Below, piece by piece: positions 1 to 4,773 of a stretch of 5,463 bases of DNA. The notes under the pieces were generated by a model. The model searched no databases and was not told where the DNA came from. It worked only from the letters and a program-made list of their open reading frames with translations. Numbering within the stretch: the stretch's first letter is position 1; every line of letters starts with the position of its first letter. The stretch comes from an uncultured Alphaproteobacteria bacterium (lineage in GTDB: Bacteria; Pseudomonadota; Alphaproteobacteria; Rhodobacterales; Rhodobacteraceae), in NCBI GenBank assembly GCA_929200295.1, contig CAKMZE010000014.1:17280-22742 (forward strand). The letters run 5' to 3'. Position numbers and translations under genes: made by a program.

Positions 1-391
1 CCTCGGGGCTGGCAGGCGAGATTTGGAACGAAAGCCAGAAAAACAGAACTTGCCCAGCAATCAGCACGAGGCCTGCAACGACACCAATGAGCAATGCGCG
101 TGATAAAAGGGCTGCGACCTCTTCGTTTTGTTCAGCGCCAATTGCCTGTGCTGTCAGGCCCGCTGTGCCCATCCGCAAAAAGCCAAAGATCCAATAAAGG
201 GCGGTCAGAATGATTGCACCAATCCCAACAGCGCCAATTGGAGCGGCTTGCCCCATCTGGCCAACCACGCCTGTGTCTACGGCCCCTAGGATGGGGACAG
301 TGGCGTTCGACAGCACGATCGGCAGCGAAATATGAAGAACCCTGCGATGTGTCAGCTCTTGCGCCTGCGTCGCGCTGGATCGGTTATCCAT
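1..391 (-). CDS. MATE-family (DinF-type) efflux transporter, N-terminal part
   Basis: This gene encodes the first 130 residues of a multidrug and toxic compound extrusion transporter of the inner membrane. The family exports organic cations and other small molecules using a proton or sodium gradient. Hydrophobic segments lie at about residues 18-45, 50-72 and 95-122. The segment PILGAVDTGVVGQ (33-45) is the DinF-type first-helix signature, and Asp39 sits where DinF and archaeal MATE proteins carry their essential coupling aspartate. The start ATG (389-391) is the only reasonable one, because an in-frame TGA lies four codons upstream with no GTG or TTG between. There is no good Shine-Dalgarno sequence. 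The start overlaps the end of the preceding thioesterase gene by 8 bases (ATGGATAA), so translation is probably coupled. Full-length relatives have about 440 residues, so roughly two thirds lie beyond the left edge. The substrate is unknown. The family call is firm. Confidence 0.9.
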   Translation of the reverse strand, partial: MDNRSSATQAQELTHRRVLHISLPIVLSNATVPILGAVDTGVVGQMGQAAPIGAVGIGAIILTALYWIFGFLRMGTAGLTAQAIGAEQNEEVAALLSRALLIGVVAGLVLIAGQVLFFWLSFQISPASPE

Positions 392-872
392 TGCGCGGTG
401 GCATCAAAAAATGCCCTGTGGCTTGTGCGAATAATCGGCTACGGTTGTCTTGCCATGCCTCAACATGCACAGAGGTATAGCGCCGCCCTGAGCGGTTGAT
501 CCGCGCTCTTGCGTAGGCATCCCTTGGTAGCCCCGGGCGCAGGTAGTCTATGGTAAAGTCAATCGTCTTGGGCATCGCTGTTTGGCTTTGATCGGTTTGA
601 CCCTCTTCGACTGCGTCCCACATGCTGACCCATTGCAGTTCAATGATCGCGGTCATCTCAAGAAACGCAGCTGTGGCGCCGCCATGAAGCGCGGGTAACA
701 TCGGATTGCCGATCAGCATATCGGCATAGGGAAGGATGGCTGTCAGCTCATCTCCGCGGCGATCAAACTGCACGCCAAGAAACTGCATATAAGGCACGCC
801 AGCCACAAGTTGGGCCAGCGCTGTATCGCGGCGCTGTTTGATCACCTGAACCGGCTCTGGCTTTTTCTTCAT
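384..872 (-). CDS. PaaI-type hotdog-fold acyl-CoA thioesterase (second of a pair)
   Basis: This 162-residue protein is a single hotdog domain of the 4HBT/PaaI group, whose members hydrolyse acyl-CoA thioesters in the cytoplasm. The core signature is LHGGATAAFLEMTA (62-75). His63-Gly64-Gly65 is followed nine residues after the His by Glu72, which takes the place of the catalytic Asp seen in its neighbour; Glu occurs at this position in some 4-hydroxybenzoyl-CoA thioesterases. The central strand reads IDFTIDYLRPG (104-114), matching IDYMRPA in the neighbour. It is longer than usual because of a basic N-terminal tail (KKKPEP) and an acidic, Gln-rich insertion at about 81-101 between the central helix and the next strand. 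The ATG overlaps the upstream stop as ATGA, and GGAAAGG lies 7 bases upstream (880-886). Substrate specificity cannot be told from sequence. The insertion and Glu72 suggest it differs from its partner. Confidence 0.88.
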   Translation of the reverse strand: MKKKPEPVQVIKQRRDTALAQLVAGVPYMQFLGVQFDRRGDELTAILPYADMLIGNPMLPALHGGATAAFLEMTAIIELQWVSMWDAVEEGQTDQSQTAMPKTIDFTIDYLRPGLPRDAYARARINRSGRRYTSVHVEAWQDNRSRLFAQATGHFLMPPRNG

Positions 873-1303
873 GGCGCGGCCTTTCCAGCGACTGTAAATG
901 CACCTGTGGCGGTTGCGACAGGTCGGCTTTTGTCGTCATCGCAGGCCACAGCGCGGACAAAGGCAATGGAGCGGGTCATGTGATAGCATGTTGCCTCGGC
1001 CACAATGGTTTGGCCGGGGGTCGCAGGGCGCATATAGTCAATCCGCAAATCAAGCGTTGCAGTGCTGATGCCTGCATCCGGGTGGCTTACGACCGCAGCA
1101 CCACCGCATGTATCCATCAAGGCAGAGACGGCGCCGCCATGCAGAACACCTGTTGCTGGATCGCCCACAAACCGAAGATCATAGGGCATATCAATGACGG
1201 CCCGGCCAACGGCGATGTCTTTGACCTGCATGCCCAAGGCGTGGCTATGGGGCAGGGCCGCAATAAATTGCTGCGCACGCATAATGGATACATCTTGCGA
1301 CAT
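869..1303 (-). CDS. PaaI-type hotdog-fold acyl-CoA thioesterase (first of a pair)
   Basis: This 144-residue protein has the normal length of a PaaI-family thioesterase. These are cytoplasmic, usually tetrameric enzymes that hydrolyse acyl- or aryl-CoA. The helix signature GVLHGGAVSALMDTCGG (52-68) contains His55-Gly56-Gly57 and Asp64, which aligns with the catalytic aspartate of E. coli PaaI. The strand LDLRIDYMRPATPGQ (84-98) is also typical. The start ATG at 1301-1303 is supported by AAAGGA nine bases upstream (1313-1318). It is the first gene of a three-gene minus-strand operon with the second thioesterase and a MATE transporter, transcribed away from a MerR regulator 141 bases off. Next to a beta-oxidation cluster it probably frees CoA from acyl- or ring-type CoA intermediates, but the substrate is an inference only. 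The family assignment is secure. Confidence 0.92.
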   Translation of the reverse strand: MSQDVSIMRAQQFIAALPHSHALGMQVKDIAVGRAVIDMPYDLRFVGDPATGVLHGGAVSALMDTCGGAAVVSHPDAGISTATLDLRIDYMRPATPGQTIVAEATCYHMTRSIAFVRAVACDDDKSRPVATATGAFTVAGKAAP

Positions 1304-1444
1304 GACAGTCTGTCCTTTGCCATAAACCTTATCGATATGCTCTGCCTTAACACCGCATCTTGCAAGCCGTATTTTGATCAGAAATGGAGATATTGCCCGT
1401 TGTGGTTTGTCACGCTAATCTGTCTCTCAGGGGAGAAGCTAATT
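1304..1444. promoter_or_regulatory. Divergent intergenic region between thioesterase operon and first MerR gene
   Basis: These 141 bases must hold the promoters for both the leftward thioesterase operon and the rightward MerR gene. I see two short palindromes: GACAG-T-CTGTC (1304-1314), which overlaps the ribosome binding site of the thioesterase, and TATCGATA (1330-1337). The ACGT-type operator found upstream of the second MerR gene is absent here, so these genes are probably not controlled through that site. No sigma-70 promoter with good boxes and spacing stands out in either direction, so none is called. Confidence 0.5.
1430..1435 (+). promoter_or_regulatory. Ribosome binding site fixing the start of the first MerR gene
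   Basis: GGGGAG lies nine bases before the ATG at 1445. The reading frame stays open upstream as far as an ATG at 980, so this site, together with the MerR helix-turn-helix beginning just after 1445, decides the true start. Confidence 0.75.
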
Positions 1445-1816
1445 ATGACGACACAACGTTTATCGTTCAAAGAGATGTGCGCGAAATTTGACGTCACGCC
1501 GCGCACCTTGCGCTATTACGAATACATTGAGCTTCTGACACCTGAAAAAGAAGGCCGCGCGCGCTATTATGGCCCGCGTGAGCTAGCACGCATGACGCTG
1601 ATCTTGCGGGGGCGGCGCTTTGGTTTTGCATTAGAAGACATCCGCCAATGGCTTTTGATCTATGAGAACGAAGGCACAGATGCGCAGATGCGCGATTGGC
1701 TTGCGCGTGCTGATAGCCAGCTTTCGGAGCTTGCGCAGCAGCGTGACCAGCTGGATGAGACGATGGATGAGCTGCGCAAACTGCGCGATGAAACGGCGGC
1801 AACACTGGTGAAATAG
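1445..1816 (+). CDS. MerR-family transcriptional regulator (first paralogue)
   Basis: This 123-residue DNA-binding protein carries an N-terminal winged helix of the MerR type. The helix-turn-helix LSFKEMCAKFDVTPRTLRYYE spans 6-26, the wing residues are about 36-45, and the second helical pair is RMTLILRGRRFGFALEDIRQ (49-68). The C-terminal part (about 80-120) is a heptad-rich coiled coil that would dimerise the protein, with almost no effector domain beyond it. The only cysteine is Cys12 inside the helix-turn-helix, so metal or thiol sensing as in MerR, CueR or SoxR is unlikely. It resembles the short MerR regulators that accompany acyl-CoA dehydrogenase genes in proteobacteria (LiuR-like). 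The start is set by a good ribosome binding site; the open frame extending upstream to 980 overlaps the opposite thioesterase and is not coding. It is divergent from the thioesterase operon, which makes that operon a possible target. The inducer is unknown. Confidence 0.9.
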   Translation: MTTQRLSFKEMCAKFDVTPRTLRYYEYIELLTPEKEGRARYYGPRELARMTLILRGRRFGFALEDIRQWLLIYENEGTDAQMRDWLARADSQLSELAQQRDQLDETMDELRKLRDETAATLVK

Positions 1817-1827
1817 GCGTACTTGCT

Positions 1828-1886
1828 GGGGCTAGCCCCCGGACCCACGCCCCCCGGGGGCCCAGCCCCCGGCCCCCCGGAATATT
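1828..1886. repeat. GC-rich hairpin cluster, probable terminator or dispersed intergenic element
   Basis: Starting 11 bases after the first MerR stop codon, this stretch is almost pure G and C. It holds several inverted repeats: the perfect palindrome GGGGCTAGCCCC (1828-1839), CCCCCGGGGG (1851-1860), and an 8-base stem CCGGGGGC/GCCCCCGG with a three-base loop (1854-1861 with 1865-1872). It ends CCCCCCGGAATATTT. From memory, gene ends in Rhodobacteraceae often carry GC-rich palindromes followed by CCGG(G/A)ATATTT, so this is probably a member of that dispersed class. Its position suggests it stops transcription from the first regulator before the second promoter. No run of T follows the stems, so it is not a classic rho-independent terminator. 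Confidence 0.6.
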
Positions 1887-1931
1887 TCAAAACCTAAGAA
1901 CAAGGGCGTTGGAAAGAGAAGGCGGCGGTGC

Positions 1932-1946
1932 GTGACCCTCCGTCAC
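1932..1946. repeat. Inverted repeat GTGAC-N5-GTCAC upstream of the operator ladder
   Basis: Perfect five-base arms GTGAC (1932-1936) and GTCAC (1942-1946) flank CCTCC. The arms share the TGAC/GTCA core with the downstream palindromes at 1955-1962 and 1970-1985, and the three centres are about 19 bases apart. It may be an auxiliary regulator site. Short repeats like this also arise by chance. Confidence 0.35.
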
Positions 1947-1954
1947 ATAAGCAA

Positions 1955-1985
1955 TGACGTCACGTTACGTTTACGTTAACGTCAA
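1955..1985. promoter_or_regulatory. Putative MerR (LiuR-like) operator ladder with five ACGT cores
   Basis: ACGT occurs at 1957, 1962, 1967, 1973 and 1979, spaced 5, 5, 6 and 6 bases. The last two form TTTACGTTAACGTCAA (1970-1985), a 16-base palindrome matching in seven of eight pairs, and the third and fourth form the overlapping ACGT-TT-ACGT (1967-1976). TGACGTCA (1955-1962) is a perfect palindrome. MerR-family dimers bind pseudo-palindromes of this size in their promoters, and, as I recall, LiuR-type sites are built on ACGT-NN-ACGT. The site lies about 60 bases upstream of the second MerR gene and overlaps its likely -35 region, so autoregulation of the regulator-dehydrogenase operon is the natural reading. 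Which of the two MerR proteins binds is not decidable from sequence. Confidence 0.65.
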
Positions 1986-2000
1986 TTGTATGCGTATAGT
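1970..2000 (+). promoter_or_regulatory. Candidate promoter for the merR-acyl-CoA dehydrogenase operon
   Basis: TATAGT (1995-2000) matches the -10 consensus in five of six positions. TTTACG (1970-1975) matches the -35 consensus in four of six. The spacer is 19 bases, longer than the usual 17 but typical of MerR-controlled promoters, where bound regulator untwists the DNA. The -35 box lies within the 16-base palindrome. Transcription would begin near 2007, leaving a leader of about 37 bases. Confidence 0.45.
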
Positions 2001-2043
2001 TTGTCGTAATTTTTAAACTTTCTGCAATACAACACAGCGACAA

Positions 2044-2451
2044 ATGCCCATGACCAATGATTTGATGACCATTAGCGAGATGTGTTCAGCCTTTGGTGTC
2101 ACACCGCGCACGTTGCGATTTTATGAAGCAAAAGAGCTGCTTGCGCCGCATCGTGATGGGCAAAAGCGGCTTTTTACCAAACGCGACCGCGCGCGGCTCA
2201 AGTTGATTTTACAAGGCAAGCGATTTGGCTTTGCTCTCGAAGAGATACGCCAACTGCTTGATCTTTATCATGCGGATGACAGTCAGCATTTCCAGCTGAT
2301 GAAAGCCTATGAGTTTGCGGAGCGCCATCTTGCTGAAATGGAAGCGCAAAAGACTGAGCTTGAAAACGCGATAAGCGATCTTAAGGACCAAATGGCCTGG
2401 GGCGAAAAACGTCTCAGTGAACTGGTCAAAGCCAAAACATCTGCCGCCTAA
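2044..2451 (+). CDS. MerR-family transcriptional regulator (second paralogue, LiuR-like)
   Basis: This 135-residue regulator is a paralogue of the one encoded upstream. Both share MC..F.VTPRTLR(Y/F)YE and ILRG/QG-(R/K)RFGFALE(D/E)IRQ. The helix-turn-helix is at about 9-28, the second helical pair at 52-70, and a coiled coil for dimerisation covers about 84-128. The coiled coil and linker differ strongly from those of the first copy, and there are no metal-ligand cysteines. The gene ends 27 bases before the acyl-CoA dehydrogenase gene and surely shares its mRNA, so it most likely controls acyl-CoA degradation, with an acyl-CoA or related metabolite as a plausible but unproven signal. ATG codons at 2044 and 2050 are both possible starts, and neither has a clear Shine-Dalgarno sequence. 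Because the conserved fold begins near residue 8, the choice does not affect function. Autoregulation through the upstream ACGT palindrome is likely. Confidence 0.9.
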   Translation: MPMTNDLMTISEMCSAFGVTPRTLRFYEAKELLAPHRDGQKRLFTKRDRARLKLILQGKRFGFALEEIRQLLDLYHADDSQHFQLMKAYEFAERHLAEMEAQKTELENAISDLKDQMAWGEKRLSELVKAKTSAA

Positions 2452-2478
2452 GGCACCGCCCCTATACTGGAGACTACA

Positions 2479-4257
2479 ATGCCAAGTTTCACTGCCCCAA
2501 TACCTGATCTTCAATTTATTTTGCATGATGTGCTGGATGTGAGCCAGCAAGACATCCCCGGGTATAGCGATTTAGATCGTGATTTTACCGGTGCTGTTTT
2601 GGAAGAGGCTGGGAAATTGGCGCGCGATGTGCTCGCGCCTTTGAACCAATCTGGCGATACAGAAGGCTGTGTGTTGGAAAATGGTGTTGTACGGACCCCC
2701 ACAGGGTTTGATCATGCTTTTGCGCAGATGAAAGAGGGTGGGTGGACTGCAATGGATTGCGATCCTGACTATGGTGGGCAAGGTTTGCCATATGTCATGC
2801 ACACGGCCGCGCAAGAGCCGTTTGTCTCAGCGAATATGGCGTTTAACATGTATCAGGGGCTGACCCATGGGGCCTATTCTGCGATCCACGCGCATGGCAC
2901 TGATGCGCAAAAGCAAAAGTGGCTACCAAAGCTGGTGTCTTGTGAGTGGACAGGGACAATGAACCTGACCGAGCCTCATTGCGGCACCGATCTGGGTCTG
3001 ATGCGCACAAAGGCCGAGCCACAGGAGGATGGCACGTACCAGGTCACGGGGCAGAAGATATTTATCTCGGCAGGGGATCATGATCTGGCAGAGAATATTA
3101 TTCATTTGGTTTTGGCTAAAATTCCAGGGGGCCCGGATGGGATTAAGGGTGTGTCGCTCTTTATTGTGCCAAAGGTTATGGTGAATGATGATGGCGCATT
3201 GGCTGCGCGCAATGCGGTTTCGGTCGGGAAGATCGAAGAGAAGATGGGCATTCACGGCAATGCGACTTGCGTGATGAATTACGATGGGGCCACGGGATAT
3301 CTGTTAGGCGAGGCCCATAAGGGCATGCGCGCGATGTTCACGATGATGAATGAGGCGCGGATTGGTGTCGGGTTGCAAGGCTATGCGCAAGCGGAAGCCG
3401 CCTATCAAAATGCGGTAGCCTATGCCAATGATCGTTTGCAGGGGCGTGCGGTGACGGGGGCTGCGAACCCGGAAGGGCCTGCGGATCCTTTGATTGTTCA
3501 TCCTGATATTCGGCGCAATTTGATGGATCAGAAATCCTTTGTTGAAGGGGCGCGGGCGCTGACGCTATGGGGGGCGACGTTGATTGATCAGGCGCATAAA
3601 CAGGGCGATGCAACGGCGGATGGTTTGATCTCATTACTGACCCCAGTGATCAAAGGGTTTCAGACCGATAAGGGGTTTGAATATGCGGTTGCTGCCCAGC
3701 AGGTTTACGGTGGGCATGGCTATATTGAGGAATGGGGCATGTCGCAGTTTGCCCGTGATGCGCGGATTGCGATGATCTATGAGGGTGCGAATGGTGTACA
3801 GGCGCTTGATCTTGTGGGGCGTAAGCTGGCGCAGGATGGGGGCAAGCATGTGATGGGGTTCTTTGAGATGATCAAAGGCTTTATCAAAGAGAATGAAGCA
3901 GATGCTGCGCTGAACGCGCAGTTTTTGCAGCCATTGAAAGCCGCCTCTAAAGATTTGCAAGCCGCTGCAATGTATTTTATGCAAAACGGGGTGAAGAACC
4001 CCAATCATGCCTTAGCGGGCTCTTATGATTTTATGCATTTGATGGGGCATGTTGCCTTTGGCTTTATGTGGGCGCGGATGGCGAAGGTTGCGACAGATGC
4101 ATTGGCCGCAGGCGCTGCGGATGCAACGTTTTATGAAACGAAACTTGCGACGGGGCGGTATTATATGACGCGGCAATTACCCGCAACAGCGATGCATTTG
4201 GCGCGGATTGAAAGCGGGGCGGATCCAGTGATGGCGCTTGAGGCTGTAAACTTTTAG
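2479..4257 (+). CDS. Acyl-CoA dehydrogenase, ~590-residue DmdC/FadE-like family
   Basis: This 592-residue flavoenzyme should catalyse FAD-dependent alpha,beta-dehydrogenation of an acyl-CoA, the first step of each beta-oxidation turn, passing electrons to electron-transfer flavoprotein. The layout is a short N-terminal extension (3-35), an alpha-helical N domain (about 38-158), a beta domain (about 160-270), a helical C domain (282-450), and an extra C-terminal helical domain (468-590) typical of this long subfamily. TGTMNLTEPHCGTDLGLMRT (158-177) and FISAGDHD (195-202) are flavin and substrate contacts, and QVYGGHGYIEEWG (408-420) is the C-domain signature. Glu435 in IAMIYEGANG is the catalytic base; as I recall, 3-methylmercaptopropionyl-CoA dehydrogenase DmdC has its base at the same number. 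GGAG (2469-2472) lies six bases before the ATG. DmdC has close fatty-acyl paralogues, and the beta-oxidation context favours a fatty acyl-CoA substrate, so no symbol is given. Confidence 0.93.
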   Translation: MPSFTAPIPDLQFILHDVLDVSQQDIPGYSDLDRDFTGAVLEEAGKLARDVLAPLNQSGDTEGCVLENGVVRTPTGFDHAFAQMKEGGWTAMDCDPDYGGQGLPYVMHTAAQEPFVSANMAFNMYQGLTHGAYSAIHAHGTDAQKQKWLPKLVSCEWTGTMNLTEPHCGTDLGLMRTKAEPQEDGTYQVTGQKIFISAGDHDLAENIIHLVLAKIPGGPDGIKGVSLFIVPKVMVNDDGALAARNAVSVGKIEEKMGIHGNATCVMNYDGATGYLLGEAHKGMRAMFTMMNEARIGVGLQGYAQAEAAYQNAVAYANDRLQGRAVTGAANPEGPADPLIVHPDIRRNLMDQKSFVEGARALTLWGATLIDQAHKQGDATADGLISLLTPVIKGFQTDKGFEYAVAAQQVYGGHGYIEEWGMSQFARDARIAMIYEGANGVQALDLVGRKLAQDGGKHVMGFFEMIKGFIKENEADAALNAQFLQPLKAASKDLQAAAMYFMQNGVKNPNHALAGSYDFMHLMGHVAFGFMWARMAKVATDALAAGAADATFYETKLATGRYYMTRQLPATAMHLARIESGADPVMALEAVNF

Positions 4258-4263
4258 GATCAA

Positions 4264-4282
4264 GGTGGGCATATTGCCCACC
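4264..4282. repeat. Intercistronic hairpin, REP-like
   Basis: GGTGGGCA (4264-4271) and TGCCCACC (4275-4282) form a perfect eight-base-pair stem with the loop TAT, seven bases after the dehydrogenase stop codon. CCTACATC follows instead of a T run, so this is not a standard terminator. Its position between two genes suggests a role in mRNA stability, or partial attenuation that makes less message for the small gene. GGTGGGC...GCCCACCCTAC palindromes recur as dispersed REP-like elements in many proteobacteria, as far as I recall. Confidence 0.7.
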
Positions 4283-4303
4283 CTACATCTATAAGGACTG
4301 CTT

Positions 4304-4516
4304 ATGCCAAAACGTCTTCGTCTTACCCGTCGCTTTCCTGTTGCTATGACAGAGGATGCCTATCGCCGCTTGCGCCGTTTTGCGCGCGAGGCCGGTTTGG
4401 ATGAGGGCGAGGCCTTATCGTTTCTTTTTGAAAACTTTGATAGTGTGATGAACCCAGATACATTTGATCATCGGTTGCGCATCTTTAATTCTGAATTAGA
4501 GGGGCGGAAAAAGTGA
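4304..4516 (+). CDS. Small basic protein of unknown function, possible ribbon-helix-helix fold
   Basis: This 70-residue protein is strongly basic at its N-terminus (MPKRLRLTRR) and has no signal peptide, membrane segment or cysteine. The pattern RRFPVAMTEDAYRRLRRFAREAGLDEGEALSFLFENF (9-45) looks like a beta strand, a helix, a short turn and a second helix, the order seen in CopG/Arc ribbon-helix-helix DNA-binding proteins. The remaining 25 residues form a probable helical tail ending in KK. AAGGA lies six bases before the ATG (4293-4297). Codon use resembles its neighbours, and it follows the dehydrogenase by 46 bases, so it is probably a real cotranscribed gene. No toxin partner follows, so an antitoxin role is unlikely. 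A local regulator or an accessory protein of the acyl-CoA pathway is possible. The function is unknown and the fold is a pattern-based guess. Confidence 0.75.
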   Translation: MPKRLRLTRRFPVAMTEDAYRRLRRFAREAGLDEGEALSFLFENFDSVMNPDTFDHRLRIFNSELEGRKK

Positions 4517-4562
4517 GATTTGCGATCCCACAAGAGGTGTCTGTCATGTCATTGGGGGGCAA

Positions 4563-4620
4563 GTGTCACCCCAACGCGCGACACGGCATGGCTATAACGT
4601 TTGCGACGTTGGGGTCTCAC
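4563..4620. repeat. Long imperfect hairpin, possible transcript end or structured RNA
   Basis: ACCCCAACG (4568-4576) pairs perfectly with CGTTGGGGT (4607-4615). Outside it, GTG (4563-4565) pairs with CAC (4618-4620) across a two-by-two internal loop. Inside it, CGC (4577-4579) pairs with GCG (4603-4605) with A4606 bulged. The remaining loop is 23 bases. No U tract follows, so intrinsic termination is not evident. Confidence 0.6.
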
Positions 4621-4624
4621 ATGA

Positions 4625-4655
4625 CGCAGGGCGCATCTCTCCCATTTGCCCTGCG
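4625..4655. repeat. Second hairpin in the gap
   Basis: CGCAGGGC (4625-4632) pairs perfectly with GCCCTGCG (4648-4655) around a 15-base loop. The following sequence is CAAAATATTAAAC, which is A/T-rich but not a T run. It starts five bases after the preceding hairpin, so the two would stack as a tandem structure in RNA. Confidence 0.55.
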
Positions 4656-4678
4656 CAAAATATTAAACACTATTATCC

Positions 4679-4720
4679 TTAACAAACCCTTAACCCCGCA
4701 ATGTGATACACGCAGATAAC
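4679..4720 (+). promoter_or_regulatory. Weak candidate promoter region for the GST-thiolase genes
   Basis: TTAACA (4679-4684) matches the -35 consensus in five of six positions, and a second TTAACC follows at 4690-4695. Possible -10 boxes are weak: GATACA (4705-4710, 20 bases from the first -35) and GATAAC (4715-4720, 19 bases from the second). The A/T-rich character and position after the hairpins suit a promoter, but no pair of boxes is convincing. Confidence 0.25.
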
Positions 4721-4773
4721 AGCGCCGTATATGGCGCCAATAAACCCCATAAACATCAACAAGGACACGGGAA

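Larger units (their letters stand above)
4517..4773. other. Non-coding gap with stacked inverted repeats before the GST gene
   Basis: This 257-base gap separates the dehydrogenase operon from the GST-thiolase genes. It contains a long stem (4563-4579 with 4603-4620), a second stem (4625-4632 with 4648-4655), an A/T-rich stretch (4656-4695), and a small GCGCC/GGCGC hairpin (4722-4737). An open frame from a GTG at 4513 to 4719 overlaps the small gene's stop, but its sequence looks unlike a protein and is full of the repeats. The gap probably holds the end of the upstream mRNA and a new promoter. Confidence 0.55.

Noticed and set aside
214..480. Plus-strand open frame across the transporter-thioesterase junction
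   Set aside because: It is antisense to two well-supported overlapping genes and its translation looks like no protein family.
1304..1314. GACAG-T-CTGTC palindrome as a regulator site
   Set aside because: It is only five base pairs per arm, overlaps the ribosome binding site and has no second copy nearby, so chance is a sufficient explanation.
980..1444. N-terminal extension of the first MerR protein, since the frame stays open from an ATG at 980
   Set aside because: The extension lies antisense over the well-supported thioesterase gene, has no domain resemblance, and the ATG at 1445 has a strong ribosome binding site directly before the MerR fold.
3634..4008. Long minus-strand open frame inside the acyl-CoA dehydrogenase gene (and similar ones at 2923-3255 and 3338-3634)
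   Set aside because: They lie wholly within a clearly coding plus-strand gene, lack family motifs and good ribosome binding sites, and are shadows of its codon composition.
4264..4282. Rho-independent terminator after the dehydrogenase gene
   Set aside because: The stem is good but the bases after it are CCTACATCT, with no T run, and a coding gene with its own ribosome binding site follows at once.
4513..4719. A 68-codon frame starting with GTG and overlapping the small gene's stop codon as GTGA
   Set aside because: The overlap is the sort seen in coupled genes, but the translation has no recognisable pattern, the codon use is unlike the neighbours, and the frame is filled with the two large inverted repeats.
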